NCBI GenBank assembly: GCA_965644295.1
Contig: CBFFRP010000123.1
Coordinates: 459,033 to 523,032 of the forward strand
Origin: Paraphysomonas bandaiensis
Lineage: Eukaryota > Chrysophyceae
Direction of reading: 5' to 3'
Length of the DNA: 64,000 nt
In this document: positions 12,656 through 25,284 of the stretch, piece by piece
Position numbering within the stretch: the stretch's first letter is position 1
How the letters are laid out: the number at the start of each line of letters is the position of its first letter
The notes under the pieces: generated by a model
Seen by the model: only the letters and a program-made list of their open reading frames with translations
The model's database searches: none
Told to the model about the DNA's origin: nothing
Made by a program: the position numbers and the translations under genes

Positions 12656-13194
12656 CTAGTGAGACAATGCAGATGGCATGATTAATATATCCGGTCACAC
12701 TGTTCGTATGATATGTGGAGGATGCACAGTGTGATACGTGACAAAATACATTGTAGTCCGGGAATGGAATACCGCAACAGCAAAGGCTCACAGATAAAAT
12801 TCCCGGATTTTCCAAGTTTTTGATAAAAAGACCCAAGAATCAAAAACCATATTTCCTGTGTTTTTGTGTCTTGAATATAGCGTAGGAGTTCCGGATTAGC
12901 TCTGTACATATGTTAGAGTTCTGCTCATGGACACTGATACATATACTAACCAGCTTAGTTCCATTCAATGTCATGAATTTCATTTGAAATATTTGTATAT
13001 TAACGTGGAAATATTGTGACGCGAACAGTCTGTGAGACTGGGAAGAAATTCATAGTGAAATATGTTAAGGTGGGGTCTGTTCATGTGTTTATGGTTAGGT
13101 GCTGCACTGGGCGCCATGCAGCCCCGAGAAAAATGGCCCCAGAGTACGTCACGCTGTGACTTATTACTATGTAGTCACACTTATCTGTTTTAAG
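12656..13194. other. Divergent spacer with unplaced 5' exons
   Basis: This region lies between the TBC gene (-) and the GDPD gene (+). It probably hides the first exons of both. An ATG at 13116 could begin the GDPD reading, but the link is not secure. Confidence 0.4.
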
Positions 13195-14756
13195 TTATAT
13201 CACATCGCGGGGCCTGCGGTTATGTTCCCGAACACTCTCTCCATGCGTACAAGTTGGCCATGGATCTGGGAACTGATTACATTGAACCCGATTTGTGTTT
13301 GTCTAAAGATGGTTATGTTTTCGTATCATAAAGATGCTCTTATTTTACGACATACTTCTCGTGTGATGTTAGGCGTATTTGTTGTGATGCATGATATAAC
13401 GCTTGATGAAACGACTGACATCATGGACCACACAGAGTTTGCCGATAGATCTAATGAAGGTGTGAGTATAGGTAGTGTATATACTGAATTCACCGATTTT
13501 ATATAGGGCACTTTTATGTTGCCGATTTTACTGTCGATGAGCTGAAAGTATTGCGTTTGAAACAGGTAGACTAGTTATTACACCAATTGCTACACATAGT
13601 AACGATGTCGCAGCGACTTTCATCTCGTACGACTCTCTACGATGGCTTGTTTACTATTCCGACATTCTCGGAGGTGATAGATCTAGTATGGTCAAATTAC
13701 AATTCTACAGGATATACTATCGGTATATACCCTGAACTTAAGGTATGTATGCTGTTCAGGTCGACTGCTCTCCCGGTCGCCTCATTTGGTGATAACTACT
13801 TATACTGAATCATTTGTTTTAGCAACCTTCTTACCATAATGCCCTCGGCTTTGAAATGAGTATGGAGGAGATGCTCGTGGCACAACTTGATGAGGGTGGA
13901 TACGAGGTTCATGGAGTGTCCAACAACCTGACCATGGTATCACATGACCACACATGTTATTCAGTATACGTGAGATAGCAGCGGCCATAATAGTACATTG
14001 CAATGTGTGAAACCGATATTCCAGTATACTTGTACTGTAGCACAGCTGCGTAATATTGATGTGAAGCAGGTGCACCCTGTGGTGATACAATGCTTCGAGG
14101 AGGAAAGCCTTATATCTCTAAGCAGTCTTACCGACATTCCCCTCTTGCAGCTCGTCGGTAGCTCTGTGAAGTGGACGGAAGGTGGGCATGTTTTGCTTTA
14201 CTATTAAACTAACCACATTGTAATCAGATACCTTGGAGAGTATAGCCGAGTACGCGCACGGTGTGGGGCCAGATAAGGTATGTGGCATCATGATAATAAG
14301 TTCTCCTGGAGTAATTTTCAAGTTTCTTTCCTTCTTTTAGTCGATTTTTACGGATGTACCTCTGGAAGATGCTCGGGATATGACCATGCTCGCCCATGAG
14401 CTTGAACTTGCTATTCATCCATATACTTTTCGGTATCACTGATTTTTTTGGTTGTTGCGTGCACATTAATGTTTTGCTGTCCAGGCAAGAATCTAGCAGT
14501 GTTGCATCTCAGTTCAATGGTGATGCACAGGCTGAGGTAAGCCAGCATGATATGACTACAACGAAGTTATGATTATATTAGGCCGCGTATTTTTACTGCT
14601 GCTTGGGTGTGGATGCCACCTTCGCTGAATTTACTGACCATATGAGAGAGGTATCTACCTGTGATATTGCTTTTATCTTCTGTTTAACAATATATACAGA
14701 CTCTTGATGAACTCTTAATGGACCCAACATCTGTATGTGCGATGGCTAGCTGCTGA
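13195..14756 (+). CDS. Glycerophosphodiester phosphodiesterase (GDPD), many small exons; start uncertain
   Basis: GDPD enzymes hydrolyse glycerophosphodiesters to glycerol-3-phosphate and an alcohol. About ten short exons join in frame. The first clear one opens with [19 protein letters not shown], carrying the catalytic His-Arg and Glu of the HRGA motif, then [17 protein letters not shown] with the metal-binding Glu and Asp. Next come [57 protein letters not shown] and ending [16 protein letters not shown]. The order matches plant- and protist-type GDPDs. The exons I can phase exactly are 13195-13311, 13373-13459, 13507-13565, 13614-13742 and 13823-13936. Later exons end at 14265-14280, 14340-14430, 14540, 14650 and 14756 approximately. 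The start codon lies further 5'. Confidence 0.88.
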
Positions 14757-15723
14757 TGCATGCCAACTACCTTTGCATGCTTGTTTTTGCTACCATATAT
14801 GATGGACATATATGCATTACTATACTTTGTTGAAGTTACACTGTTATTGTAGCTTTTTTCATCAGCGATATCCAAGTACTCTGTTACCTTTGATATGTGC
14901 AGATATGTGAATTTAATATAATCCAAATATGTCTCATTGACGCATAGTTAGGAGTGGCAAGCATTGTATGTTTTTTGTTCTTAGCATACGTCCTATATCC
15001 ACTATCAACGGGATATATCGTACGTCAGGAAAGATGTACATATTATCCCTATTTGATTAAATATAATTATAGCTTCATCGTGAATACAGCGGCAGTACAG
15101 TATTGCTTTCTAATAAATGATGCTGCATGTAAAAACAAGGTTCAAAATTCCTGATAAACTTTTGGCATATTGCTGAAACCTTAATAACACCAGCAGGAGT
15201 ATCCTGTAGCTTGTAGAGCCTAACAGAATTCAAATTTCTCAATGCTGCAATACGTACTGCAGTGTACTACTAACAATAGGTTCATAAACTTATATAACTT
15301 AGCTTTCAGTTGACAAGATTTAGCCGTTTTCTAGAAATATATACAATATACACGTATCAGTATTCAAAAATAAACGCGTTAAGGTCAGCTTCGGTGTGAC
15401 AACTATATTCTTTAAAACTGAGTAGCATACTTTCAAGTCTTAAGTGATCGAAATTATTCACGATACACTTTCTCCATGACAATTGTAATTGTTCGTCAAA
15501 GTATAGTTGAGCACACTTCAAAAATATGGCTAGCACTCAACACATTAATTTATGTCAAAGTATCATAAACGTGTTCGTCTAACTATAAATAAAGCAACAC
15601 AATTCACGAGAACAAGTCTTGCTTTAAATTCACTTGGAGCATCCTTTAAGTTGTAAATGCGTGTATATACGCAATTTAATAGTATGTAACACATTTTACA
15701 TGCACAGTAATTGTTGATTCATA
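14757..15723. other. Convergent 3' spacer, A+T-rich
   Basis: No gene, RNA or clear repeat is seen between the GDPD gene and the transporter gene. Confidence 0.5.
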
Positions 15724-17130
15724 TCAATTAGACTTCTTAGTTGTGTCTGCTCTACTGCTGAAGGCCGGTCGACGAGTGCGCGCATCTGGGGAGGCGACAG
15801 AGCTATCATCGTCACTACTATGGGATGATGCTACGATTCCCCGATCGCGAGGCCTATCCATATGGGGATCACTGGCGCTCTTATGCACTTTTTTCCGTCT
15901 ACTAACTTCTGCAATGCCTCGGAGTCGTTCAATATCCTGAGGTGAAAGATCAATACGGCTCCCTGTCCAAGATACTCGACTGAATCGACTCTTCCTCTTG
16001 TTCGGTTTGAAATTGCCTCCGGAAGTGTCAGAGTAAGAATTTTGAACATACATTACCGACCCTACCGTCTGAATGAGTACACCTATCCACACGTACAAGT
16101 TGGGATACGGAGGGGCGTTGAAATGCAGCATTGATACCAGAAGTACTAGTGTCTTGTTCACAGCGTTCACCAATTGGCTGGCTAGGGGGCTGAGGTTTAT
16201 CGAAAGCTCCATAGTTAAATACCGATTAATTTGGGCGGTTACAGTAGTCCCGACTAAAAGCAAGAGTACGATCGGGATGCGGAGACCAAATATATCGAAT
16301 GTCTGTTCTGCATGTATGAGGCGGTCAAGACATGGAGCGAGTCTGTTCCATTGTACAGCGAAGAGAGGAAGAGAAAGGAAGTGCTGGAAGAATATCTGCT
16401 CCTGTACATCAGCACCATATTTTTGGACGACCATACTACCAGTTGGAATCATTATAGCAATCGATAAGATGGCAGCAGTTATAAATACTACTCCGTATAC
16501 CAGGTCAGCGGCGGTTTTACTACTGGATCCAGACTGCTGTGATGATAGCGTAATGAGTATACAACCAAGAGTGATGATAATGACGCCCATATATTGCCCA
16601 AAGCTAAACAGTTTACTAAAAAGTGTTTTGCCAACTACCAGCCCCAACACAAGTTGCAAGTTGCTACATACAATTAGTATCGGCATCGGCAAATACTGCA
16701 CTGCAAATGATTTCAAGAAAAGGAATGAAAAAGACAGCATCACGATTACAAAATGCCAATATAACGGTATTTTAGGAGAAAATATATAACTTGTGCCGTT
16801 AGGAATTGATACCACAACAATCCAAACATGCAAAAATAGAGCTGATAGCAATGCAGCGCCAGAATCAATCCTGAGGAGCATTTCAAACAACACACTGCTG
16901 ACAGTTCCACTGACCACAACCAATATAATTTTCCCTATTACAGTAGGATTCCAGTAGCTTTGTGAGACATCATCATTACTATCAACAGGAATGGGTTCCA
17001 GTGCCTCTGATTTGGGGACCATATCATCCGTTGAATCATCATAAACATCAGAGTGGAAATCTGACTCTCCGATGAAGTAGAACTCACCTATGTCACGAGG
17101 CAATGAAGCCGAACGTCTCCTTTGCAACAT
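15724..17130 (-). CDS. Nucleotide-sugar transporter, SLC35/UAA family
   Basis: Single exon, 468 residues, start at the ATG 17130. An acidic cytosolic N-terminus of about 65 residues is followed by roughly ten hydrophobic segments. The stretch YLPMPILIVCSNLQLVLGLVVGKTLFSK matches the most conserved part of the SLC35B/UAA family (SLC35B4, yeast Yea4), which carries UDP-sugars across ER or Golgi membranes. A long Ser/Arg-rich C-terminal tail (SSDDDSSVASPDARTRR) follows and is longer than usual. The sugar carried cannot be read from sequence. The family call is based on that motif and topology. Confidence 0.8.
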   Translation of the reverse strand: MLQRRRSASLPRDIGEFYFIGESDFHSDVYDDSTDDMVPKSEALEPIPVDSNDDVSQSYWNPTVIGKIILVVVSGTVSSVLFEMLLRIDSGAALLSALFLHVWIVVVSIPNGTSYIFSPKIPLYWHFVIVMLSFSFLFLKSFAVQYLPMPILIVCSNLQLVLGLVVGKTLFSKLFSFGQYMGVIIITLGCILITLSSQQSGSSSKTAADLVYGVVFITAAILSIAIMIPTGSMVVQKYGADVQEQIFFQHFLSLPLFAVQWNRLAPCLDRLIHAEQTFDIFGLRIPIVLLLLVGTTVTAQINRYLTMELSINLSPLASQLVNAVNKTLVLLVSMLHFNAPPYPNLYVWIGVLIQTVGSVMYVQNSYSDTSGGNFKPNKRKSRFSRVSWTGSRIDLSPQDIERLRGIAEVSRRKKVHKSASDPHMDRPRDRGIVASSHSSDDDSSVASPDARTRRPAFSSRADTTKKSN

Positions 17131-17348
17131 CAATCCAATAGAAACAATATCTACGGTCGGGTTGTGGCTTGCAAGGAGGTGAAGGTGTAGTGATGGTGAT
17201 GTGAAGGGGCACTTGTCTGTGGTATGGTCCCTTCAAAGCCCATATGACTATATGTATACGCAGCCTCTGCAGCAGTATACGGTATAGTATACCATGCTGT
17301 AGTGCACACGTTCTACACATTGTGCCACATGGTATAATCCATATGCTA

Positions 17349-17429
17349 AGGCCACTAATTATGGTGAAGACAAAAGACAAAATGTCTTTTGTCTTTTTGT
17401 TTTCTGTCTTCACCATAATTAGTGGCCTA
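17349..17429. repeat. Perfect inverted repeat, 23-bp arms with an inner hairpin
   Basis: The left arm begins ggccactaattatggtgaag and the right arm is its exact reverse complement ending attagtggcc. The loop contains a second hairpin (aaagaca...tgtcttt). This could extrude as a cruciform or fold as RNA. It is a possible MITE fragment. Confidence 0.85.
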
Positions 17430-17441
17430 ATACAGAATACA

Positions 17442-17471
17442 TTTCGAGTACAGTGTACCGTGTACTCGAAA
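17442..17471. repeat. Short palindrome, 11-bp arms
   Basis: TTTCGAGTACA and TGTACTCGAAA are exact reverse complements separated by 8 bases. Confidence 0.8.
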
Positions 17472-17751
17472 AATATCACATCCTATACGTAGTATTACTA
17501 TCATACCGTCGATAATACCGTCCCACTATACAGTAGCACCAGAAATAAAAAGACAGGAAAGTTAAAGAAAAGTCTGCATGTCTGTGAAGAGGACTGAAGA
17601 GGAAGTGGCCCGTATGATATGATCCATCCCCATCCCCATCCCGCATATCTCTGTCTATGTCATAATTACCACTCTGAGTAATATATTCCACCTGCTACCT
17701 CTAACTCTCTTATTTATCTCATTGATATAGTCAGAGAAGTCAAGCATAGTG

Positions 17752-20700
17752 ATGAGCGTATCTGATGATATTCCCGAGTGGAAGAAGAGGCCACTGACCT
17801 CTATATATGACTGGGAAGTCTCTCAACAGACAGACGCTAATGGTGTTACCACATGTTCAGTATCATCTAAGACTGAACCTGACTCGGAAGTGTTCTCCTG
17901 CAAAGTGTCCTCTCAAACGAAATCAGAGTATTATAAGTCTGTAAAGTTTCGTGACTCGGATGTATTCATAGTCACATATGCTGAGGTGAGTTCTCACTAA
18001 TGAGAAATTATTGTTACTTATGTACTCTTCAATGCCAGTGTGGGGATTCTTGGATAGAACGTTGTATATTATTGTTGATGCAGAAAGAAGATATAAAGGA
18101 TTCCTTGACAGGATATATGGATACCAACACCGCCGATTCTAATAGAACGTGTAATAAATTGTATGAAGAAAACATTTCTGAAAACACGAACCCGAGTGCC
18201 CATATATACAATGAATCTGGAGAAGTCGTCTTAAAAGGTGTATCGTCTCCACGGATATTTAGGGCCCCCGCTGGCGTTTCACTCCTTCCAGGAACTGATG
18301 GACAAGAAGTGTCTCCAATACCGGATGGAGTAAAAGTTATATTTGTTACTCGGAATCCATTAGATGCCTGTGTCTTAAGCTACAATGCGTGTAGTTCAGT
18401 CAATGGTAGGTGGCCATTCACAGCGTGGGCAAGTGCATGGACGCAAGGAGCTGTCCCCCAAGGGTCTTGGTGGGATTTTACCCGTCTGTGGCAGGAAGAA
18501 GCGCTTGCAAATCCATCCAAGGTAGCCTTTTTGTGTATGAGAGTATTTTTTAATACAGCTCTGTTCTTCTTAGGTATTGTGTATGTACTACGAAGATGTG
18601 AATGGGCACTCCCACTCTGCTGTGAAACGTATTGCCTCTTTCCTGGATATAAAGTCGGACGATACGTTTTTGGAAAAGATAATGGATTCATCGATTGAGA
18701 TCTGCAAACCTCCTACTGAAAATTGGGTGCAGCACTTTGATTCAAATCTCAAAGATGAGTTCGAAAATTTATTCCATTCTACATTTGATGGAAAATGCCC
18801 TGAGCTCAGATATATAATACATGATGATGAGACATGGGTTGCCTCCAGAACTTACACAAATAAAGAGCACTCTGATAAATCAGTTTCTTACACACAGAGC
18901 TTTGAGTGTTTAAAATGTAAATGTGCCGGGACACTGCATCTGCCACGTCATAATACCGATGGTAATATTGTCGAACAATTTGACATCAATATAGAGTGCA
19001 ATTGCTCCTGCTGCCAGCCCGATGAGTGCGTATATTCTAACATCAAACGGTGTATTAGTTGTAGCAAGGAATTCAGGTTATTTCACGATTTGAGAACAAA
19101 TAAATATAGGTTTGCATGCCCCAGTAAATGCGTGTATAGTTCTCTCTCTCCCCTGACCCATCGATTTATCTCTGCCCGTCTACGTTCTGTAAACACTTGC
19201 ATTCCACCCTGGAATAGAACTCTTCTTCATTCTGCTGTGCAGGCATTAGATGCTAAGTTAGTCTGGGATCTTCTTCAAAAAGGAGCTGACCCCTTTTTGA
19301 CTGACTGTGATGGCATTTCGCCTGTCGATACTGCACATGCAATGCTAAAATATTTCCCTCCCACTGCCGAAAAGGATTCACTGTTTCATCGGATAATGTT
19401 GATAAACGATATTCTTCCATCGCCTAGAGTGCCTCCTAATCTTTCTCATCGTGTTACTCTCTCCGAAAGCGCATATAGAAGAAATTGTATAGTTGTGCCA
19501 TCGTCGTTGCATCTACCTTGTGTTTCTGATAGACCCCTCCCAATCCCTGTTTCTCGACGAGTATCATCAGCCCCAGTTGAAGCATACTCTGTGTCGCCAT
19601 TTTACTTGTCGGTCCGACCTTCAATTAGAGCAATAGACACTTCATCTGTGGGTGAGGCACTGAGAAGTGGTAGGCAACCTTTCACTCCACTTACACTTGC
19701 TCGACTCGCCCATGGTAGTGCGCTCCTGTCTGACCCAATCGATAATATTCAGGACGACCATGCGCGCTTTTATATAGACATTTTCACAGATAAAAGTAAG
19801 AACGACGATTTGGACTGGAAGCTTTCAGAGCTAATGGCGTCTGTAGTAGATGACCCGGAGGTAATTGATGTGGAAAAGCAGTATAGTGGTGCATACTCTG
19901 ATACTATAGTGGAACTTAATTGCTCAGCATGTATGGATACTCTTTCTGTGGATACCACTGCGTATACATGCAGTAAAATGGGATGTGAAGGAGCGCTATG
20001 TACAGATTGCTTACGCACATGCGTAAATGTGACTATTAGAAATGCATTGTATGCTGTTCCAGTGATTCGCTGTCCCGGTCGGTGCCGAGGCCGAATTCCT
20101 ACGAAAGTATGGCGCGGTGCTTTAAGAGCAATACCCTTTAAAGAAGGCGGCGACATATCGGAAGGGAACGCTGAGAGTTATTTGGTAAATATCTATAGCA
20201 ACAATGCTAATGCACTGTTAACTATGAGATGTGGTGGGTGTGACCAGTCCACTAGTTTATTTATCTCAGAAATGAACTGCCACAGGATAAGCTATGACAT
20301 TGAATCCCGCGAACAGAAATTTAAGGAAATCATTGGCAATTGGACAAAAGACTTGCAAGTAGAGTTTTTACAACTGTGGTTGAAGTATCAAAATGGAATG
20401 GTCCCTGCAGACTTATTTATAAGAACAATGTATGATTTACTGATCCAAGATGTTGATACTGCTGAAAAGAATACACTTAATTTACAAACGAAGCAAGGGA
20501 TATTATCTGGGGTTGACGACATGTTTGAGCCTATCCTCGAATTAATGACAGATATGGAGCGAAGATTCTGTGCCCAGCTTGCATTGTTACGGCAATACCC
20601 AAAGATTCTAATGCCTTGTTGCCTGCACGAGCACTGCTTTATGTGCAAAGTAGAAGGATTTCATGAAGGAATGACTTGTGAGGAAACACAAGAAGAGCAG

Positions 20701-20820
20701 ATAGGAACAGATGTTCAGTACTGCCCGTTCTGTGGAGTTCCCACACTTCGTACGGATGGTTGTGATGATATGTTATGTGTGTGTGGAGAAAGCTGGAGGT
20801 GGTGTGGCGAAGAATATTGA
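17752..20820 (+). CDS. Sulfotransferase-like / ankyrin / RBR zinc-finger fusion protein
   Basis: Exons 17752-17985, 18039-18521 and 18574-20820 join in frame to 987 residues. Residues about 60-340 resemble cytosolic sulfotransferases: DVFIVTYAECGDSWIERC at the PAPS 5'-phosphate loop position, PRIFRAP, VIFVTRNPLDACVLSYN as the 3'-phosphate motif, VLCMYYEDV. The loop lacks the usual KSGTTW and the THLP catalytic His is replaced, so sulfotransfer is doubtful. A Cys-rich stretch (residues about 350-450) is followed by an ankyrin-type segment (TLLHSAVQALDAKLVWDLLQ). The C-terminal third has RING1-like CSACMDT...CPGRCRGRIP, an IBR-like CCLHEHCFMC...MTC and RING2-like CPFCGVPTLRTDGCDDMLC, whose last Cys sits where RBR E3 ligases carry the catalytic Cys. 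An E3 ubiquitin ligase using a dead sulfotransferase fold for binding is my inference. I know no such family. Confidence 0.8.
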
Positions 20821-21571
20821 AATATTATAGCAATGCAGGCGATAAGCTATCGTTACTGTTATAAATCGCAGACCTATTACGTCACTATAAGTTCTGCCAT
20901 GTAGTTAGTTATAGACAGTCCTTGCATAGAATCCACGCAGAAAATCTTGTAAAAGTGGTGTAATTTTTCAGAAGTAAATAAATAGACTGAATCGTCGCAG
21001 TTTAGTAATATTGTATTCATTGTTTTAATCCCAGGTATATCACTATGCAGTGTGCATTGTAATATTCACTCACATGAGATATCCAATGGCGACTGCCTTA
21101 TAATTTTCTATTTCTACATTGTAGGGTCAGTAGTGGTGCAAAATCACAGTCCCAGTGTAAGTCATCGCAAAAAAAGACCAAAATGTGCTTCCTCCCCGTA
21201 AGTTCATGTTTATGTTAATTTTAATTCGAACCTGGTGTCGTTATGACAAGGACGTCTCGTTGTAGTACTACCTGTCCAGTGGAAACTTAAAATTTAAACT
21301 GAAGTCGAATAGAGTAGGGACAAGTAAGCTACCAGCCAATCGCTATTTTTCTTCTAATAGCTACCGAATATACCAATTCTAATAATCTATTACCGCAAAG
21401 TATACAAAGCAAAAAAGTTCATGACTTCATGACACCAGGGCTAGATATTGACGCTGCATTATTACATATATAAACAATAACAGCAGTAGTACTTCACACA
21501 GCATTGTATGTCACATATATTACCACAAATATTGTTTACAGGACGTTATGCGTTAAATACAAAAAACTGCA
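20821..21571. other. Convergent 3' spacer
   Basis: This non-coding stretch lies between the fusion gene and the WD-repeat gene. Nothing recognisable is seen. Confidence 0.5.
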
Positions 21572-24500
21572 CTACTTTTTCTCAACGCTTTCACCATCAT
21601 CCGTCGTTTCACGAACTTCAGATAATTTAACTTCTCGAAGTGCTTTCGCCTGAGCCCTAAGCTGCGCATCCCGTTTCCTTCTCGCCTCTGCATCACGAGC
21701 GTTATCAAGCTTTTGTTGTCTGCGCAGGGCTTTCTCCTCAGCAGAAACAGGTTCGTCGGCACCCCTACGCAAACTCTTTTCCAAAAGATCGAATGTTTTG
21801 AATTTCGAACATTTCTTGTCTATTTTTTCGTTCTGCTCCTCGCTCACACTGATATTATTCACATTCGGAGATACAATAGATGAATGTCGATCACGTATCA
21901 TGAACTTATTTGACTTATCAGGTGTTAGGGGAGGGGTTCCTTTAGAAAGAAAAGAGTTGTCCTGAGAGTGCTGACGGGACTGCCCAGGCTCCTTAGGCGC
22001 ACTCGAGAGCACTGGCAGTTTGATTCCTTTTTCTATATACTTCTCTGCCATTTTCTGCATATTGTGCTCCTTTCTACGCAATTGCGCAACGCTAAGACTT
22101 TTCTTTTTGACTTTCAATCCCGGTTGCCGATGAATATTCTTCGACTCATCGATTGCATTCTTAGTGCTCTTGCTAGCTGACGAAGCATGTGAATCCTCTT
22201 CTTCCAAGTGCACTGGGGATTCTTCGGCAACAGGATCGTCTGGGTATGTCTCACCCGAAAAATCTAATCCAAGAATACGGCTACTCATTTCAATTCTCTT
22301 CCTCAATGATGATCTACTAAATTTGGCTTCGTCCGTCGAATTCAATATATTACCGACGTCTTGGGATGCATTTTCCTGCTTCGCCAATTCTACGATTTCA
22401 GCCAGTATCGCATCCAACTCCCTCTCCTCACGTTCTCGAATCGCAGCAATATCAATTGACAGGTCCCAGTTCGGAGACCTTACCCCCATTGGAGCACTAT
22501 GAAGGAGAACACCAACCAATAACCCATCAAATGTCCACATTTTGACCAGAAGGTCTGTGGATGAGGTGAGTATACCCTTCGGAGTTGCAGAGCAGTAAAT
22601 AATACTTTCCTGATGGCCCTGCACGGCCCAACAAAATTTAACCCCCATGAATGCAATTTGACCTTTCTTTCCAAGCATGAAAGGAATTGAATTTCCCGTA
22701 ATTGGCATCATGGCACAACTATGAGTACGATTAACCTTACGCGATGCCAATTTCGTTCTAACTGATTTCGCCCCATGAACCATCGACATACCTCCCAGCT
22801 CCTCTATCACATGATTCAAATTCCACTTCCGCAGATATCCAAGATCGTCTCCAGTGTAGAACATTCGTGTATCAGCATCCCAAGATATCGCTGTTGCTGC
22901 AGATACTGCTCCCCACTTCTTCTCGCTTTCTCGAGCTTCCTGGTCAATCTTGTCTTGCATACTCTCCAGTGAATGGTCCACATCAATAGTAGAATGTTCA
23001 AGCCCCACAGAGTCGTTATCACTTGTACGGGAGGCGTCGTCTCCACCGCTTGAGTAAGGAAAAACCCTTTGTGGAGGATCACCATTGGCATCTGGTTTAC
23101 CCAAAGGTTCCATCTCAGCATCAACAGGGTTAAGGTTAAGAAATCCTGTAATCTTATCACCTTTCCACTTACAACCCCGGCAACCCCAAATGATGACATT
23201 TCCACGGCTATCAGAAGTGGCGATTAGAGGGTATGGGTCTAGAACCACCATTGCCACAATAGTCTCCCTTTCGTCACACACCTCTAGTTCCATATCGAGC
23301 TTCCCAGTGTCAAAGTCCCATATCTTCAGGGGCTGACCGAACGCCCCTGTGGTGATAACTGATCTATCAGTATTGCATGTACCCATAAATACGAGTTCGG
23401 GATGCATGTTGTATATGTCAAAAGTACGTAGTGTGTGACAGTCGTCGAGTTTAGTCTCATCATATAATCGAAGCACTCCGTTTACATAGCCTGCGAGGAA
23501 TCTCCTACTGTCGTTCAGATAGCACAAGCTAATAACCACGGAATGAACATCATTTGGGCAGGACTTCATATAAGTGCCGTTGAGAGGGTTGTATACACTA
23601 ATATTTCCCTGTACATCGCCGATAATAATCTTCCTCTTGCGATTATCCAAGCAGCAGGCGCTAATCTCCTCCCCACATATGTTATTATGTCTAAAATTAC
23701 ATGTATACCGTTACAAACACATGCGCAGTGCACAATATATACTTACACGAGCATTTTGCTGCCGAGTAGAAGATCCCATATTATAAGGTTATGATTAGAT
23801 GCAGTTATAACGGTCAAACTATCGCTGTTCAACGACAGCCATATCACATTCGTAAAATCTGTAGTTTTCTCGTGGACAACCTTCTTTTGGTCAAAAGAGT
23901 GGATACGCCTGGAACCCGCGTATATCCGTGCTTCCCCACCCTCGTTGTTCATCAAAGCAGAAGATGGAATATGCTGGTGAAAGAAGCAAGAAAGATGTTC
24001 CGCAGGTTCATTATCTGAAGAGGAGTTGTTGAAAAATGTTTGAACGCACTGAAATGTCCGCACATCCCATAGCTTGAAAACACCGTCTTCATCCGCCGTT
24101 ATTACTTCAGGAGAGTTCTCAATACTTTGGCAACCCACCAGAGACGCGTGATGACCTTTCAGCTTATAGACGAGAGAATTTACGAACGGTGACCACACGA
24201 ATGTATCGTGATCAAACCCACAACTGAACAGCAGTCTGTAGTCTGTGTTGTAAGACATATCGAATACGCCCTTACGATGGCCTCGTAACTTGTGAATGAC
24301 GGTGTTTGTGTAGGTATCCCAAACCCCAATCGTAGTGTCCAAAGATGCGGACATAAGATTATCCAGTTGGTCTAATGCCAGAAGTTTCATACATATATCA
24401 GAGTGACCCGGCATTGTTGCAGCTAGACTCTTATCTGACATATTCCACGAGTATATATTGCCGTTTATTGAACCCGAATAGAGTAGCTCATTCGATGACA

Positions 24501-25284
24501 TCCACGCAAGTGACATCTGAGTTTCCGGAGCCATCCATGAGCTATTAACCTGAAAACGCTTGTTGGCAACCTGATAATATGATACAATTTGGAGATCAGA
24601 GCACGCTGCAACAACCTGAGACGAATCACGTACGAAGTCGATTGCCAATGGAACAGACTCAGTTTCAATAGTTGTTACATGGCGACCGTTGTATAAATGA
24701 TAGACATCTATTGCCTTTCTATGATCCTCGAGGACAGCAAAACTTCCAAGCGTGGGAAGAGGAAGCATGGCTGACACATTATTTCGTCGGAACTGGCGGA
24801 TGCCAAGGTCAAGGGTCCAAGTACTATCTTGGTATTCTGGAATTGTGGCCATGACAAACTGCTGGTTCAGTAAGCTCGCCTTTTCAACGGTAAACTTTGT
24901 AAATTCTTCCCACTCCATCAATCCATCACCATTCACATCAACTTCCTTGAACAATTCTTGCATATCCGACACAAAGTCGCGTTGTTCTTGCGAGTTTTGT
25001 GTAAGCCCCTCCCCGTCCAACTCAAGAAGATGTTTCGACATAATATATATGAACTCTGTTCGAGCAATAGAGTCCCCACGAGTATAAAATTCATTTCTGA
25101 TTGCTGACAGAGCAGCAGGGTCCATGCGCATCATGAGATTAAACGTTGCCTGCTCTCTCTCATTTCGCAGTTTGCTGTATTCAGTTCGAGGAGAATTTTT
25201 AAGTGCTTCAATGGCTTGTGCGGCAGCATCTACATCGGCGCTGTTAGTGCCGAGAAGACTTTGAAATTCTGATACTGTTGCCAT
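21572..25284 (-). CDS. EF-hand and WD-repeat protein (WDR49/WDR64-like)
   Basis: Two exons (23747-25284 and 21572-23690) separated by a 56-nt intron join in frame to about 1218 residues. The N-terminal region has a canonical EF-hand loop, DVNGDGLMEWEE, within an EF-hand-like helical segment. A long series of WD repeats follows, enough for two propellers: LDNLMSASLDTTIGVWDTYT, LLFSCGFDHDTFVWSP, KRKIIIGDVQGNISVYNP, VITTGAFGQPLKIWDFD, GILTSSTDLLVKMWTFDG. A low-complexity charged tail (EKALRRQQKLDNARDAEARRKRDAQ) ends the protein. This layout fits WDR49/WDR64-type proteins, which are linked to cilia; the ciliary role is inference. The first ATG at 25284 was preferred over an upstream in-frame GTG. 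Divergent from the FYVE gene at 25972. Confidence 0.88.

Larger units (their letters stand above)
17131..17751. promoter_or_regulatory. Divergent spacer with two strong palindromes
   Basis: This is the spacer between the transporter (-) and the fusion gene (+). It contains two hairpin-forming inverted repeats (17349-17429 and 17442-17471), listed separately, plus several short tatac/gtata palindromes. Confidence 0.5.

Noticed and set aside
13099-13506. 135-codon frame as a separate protein
   Set aside because: It is mostly the wrong frame over GDPD exon 1 and retained introns; only the [13 protein letters not shown] part is real coding, as GDPD exon 2.
16073-16789. 238-codon plus-strand frame opposite the transporter
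   Set aside because: It is a shadow of the transporter gene; the minus strand shows clear membrane segments and family motifs.
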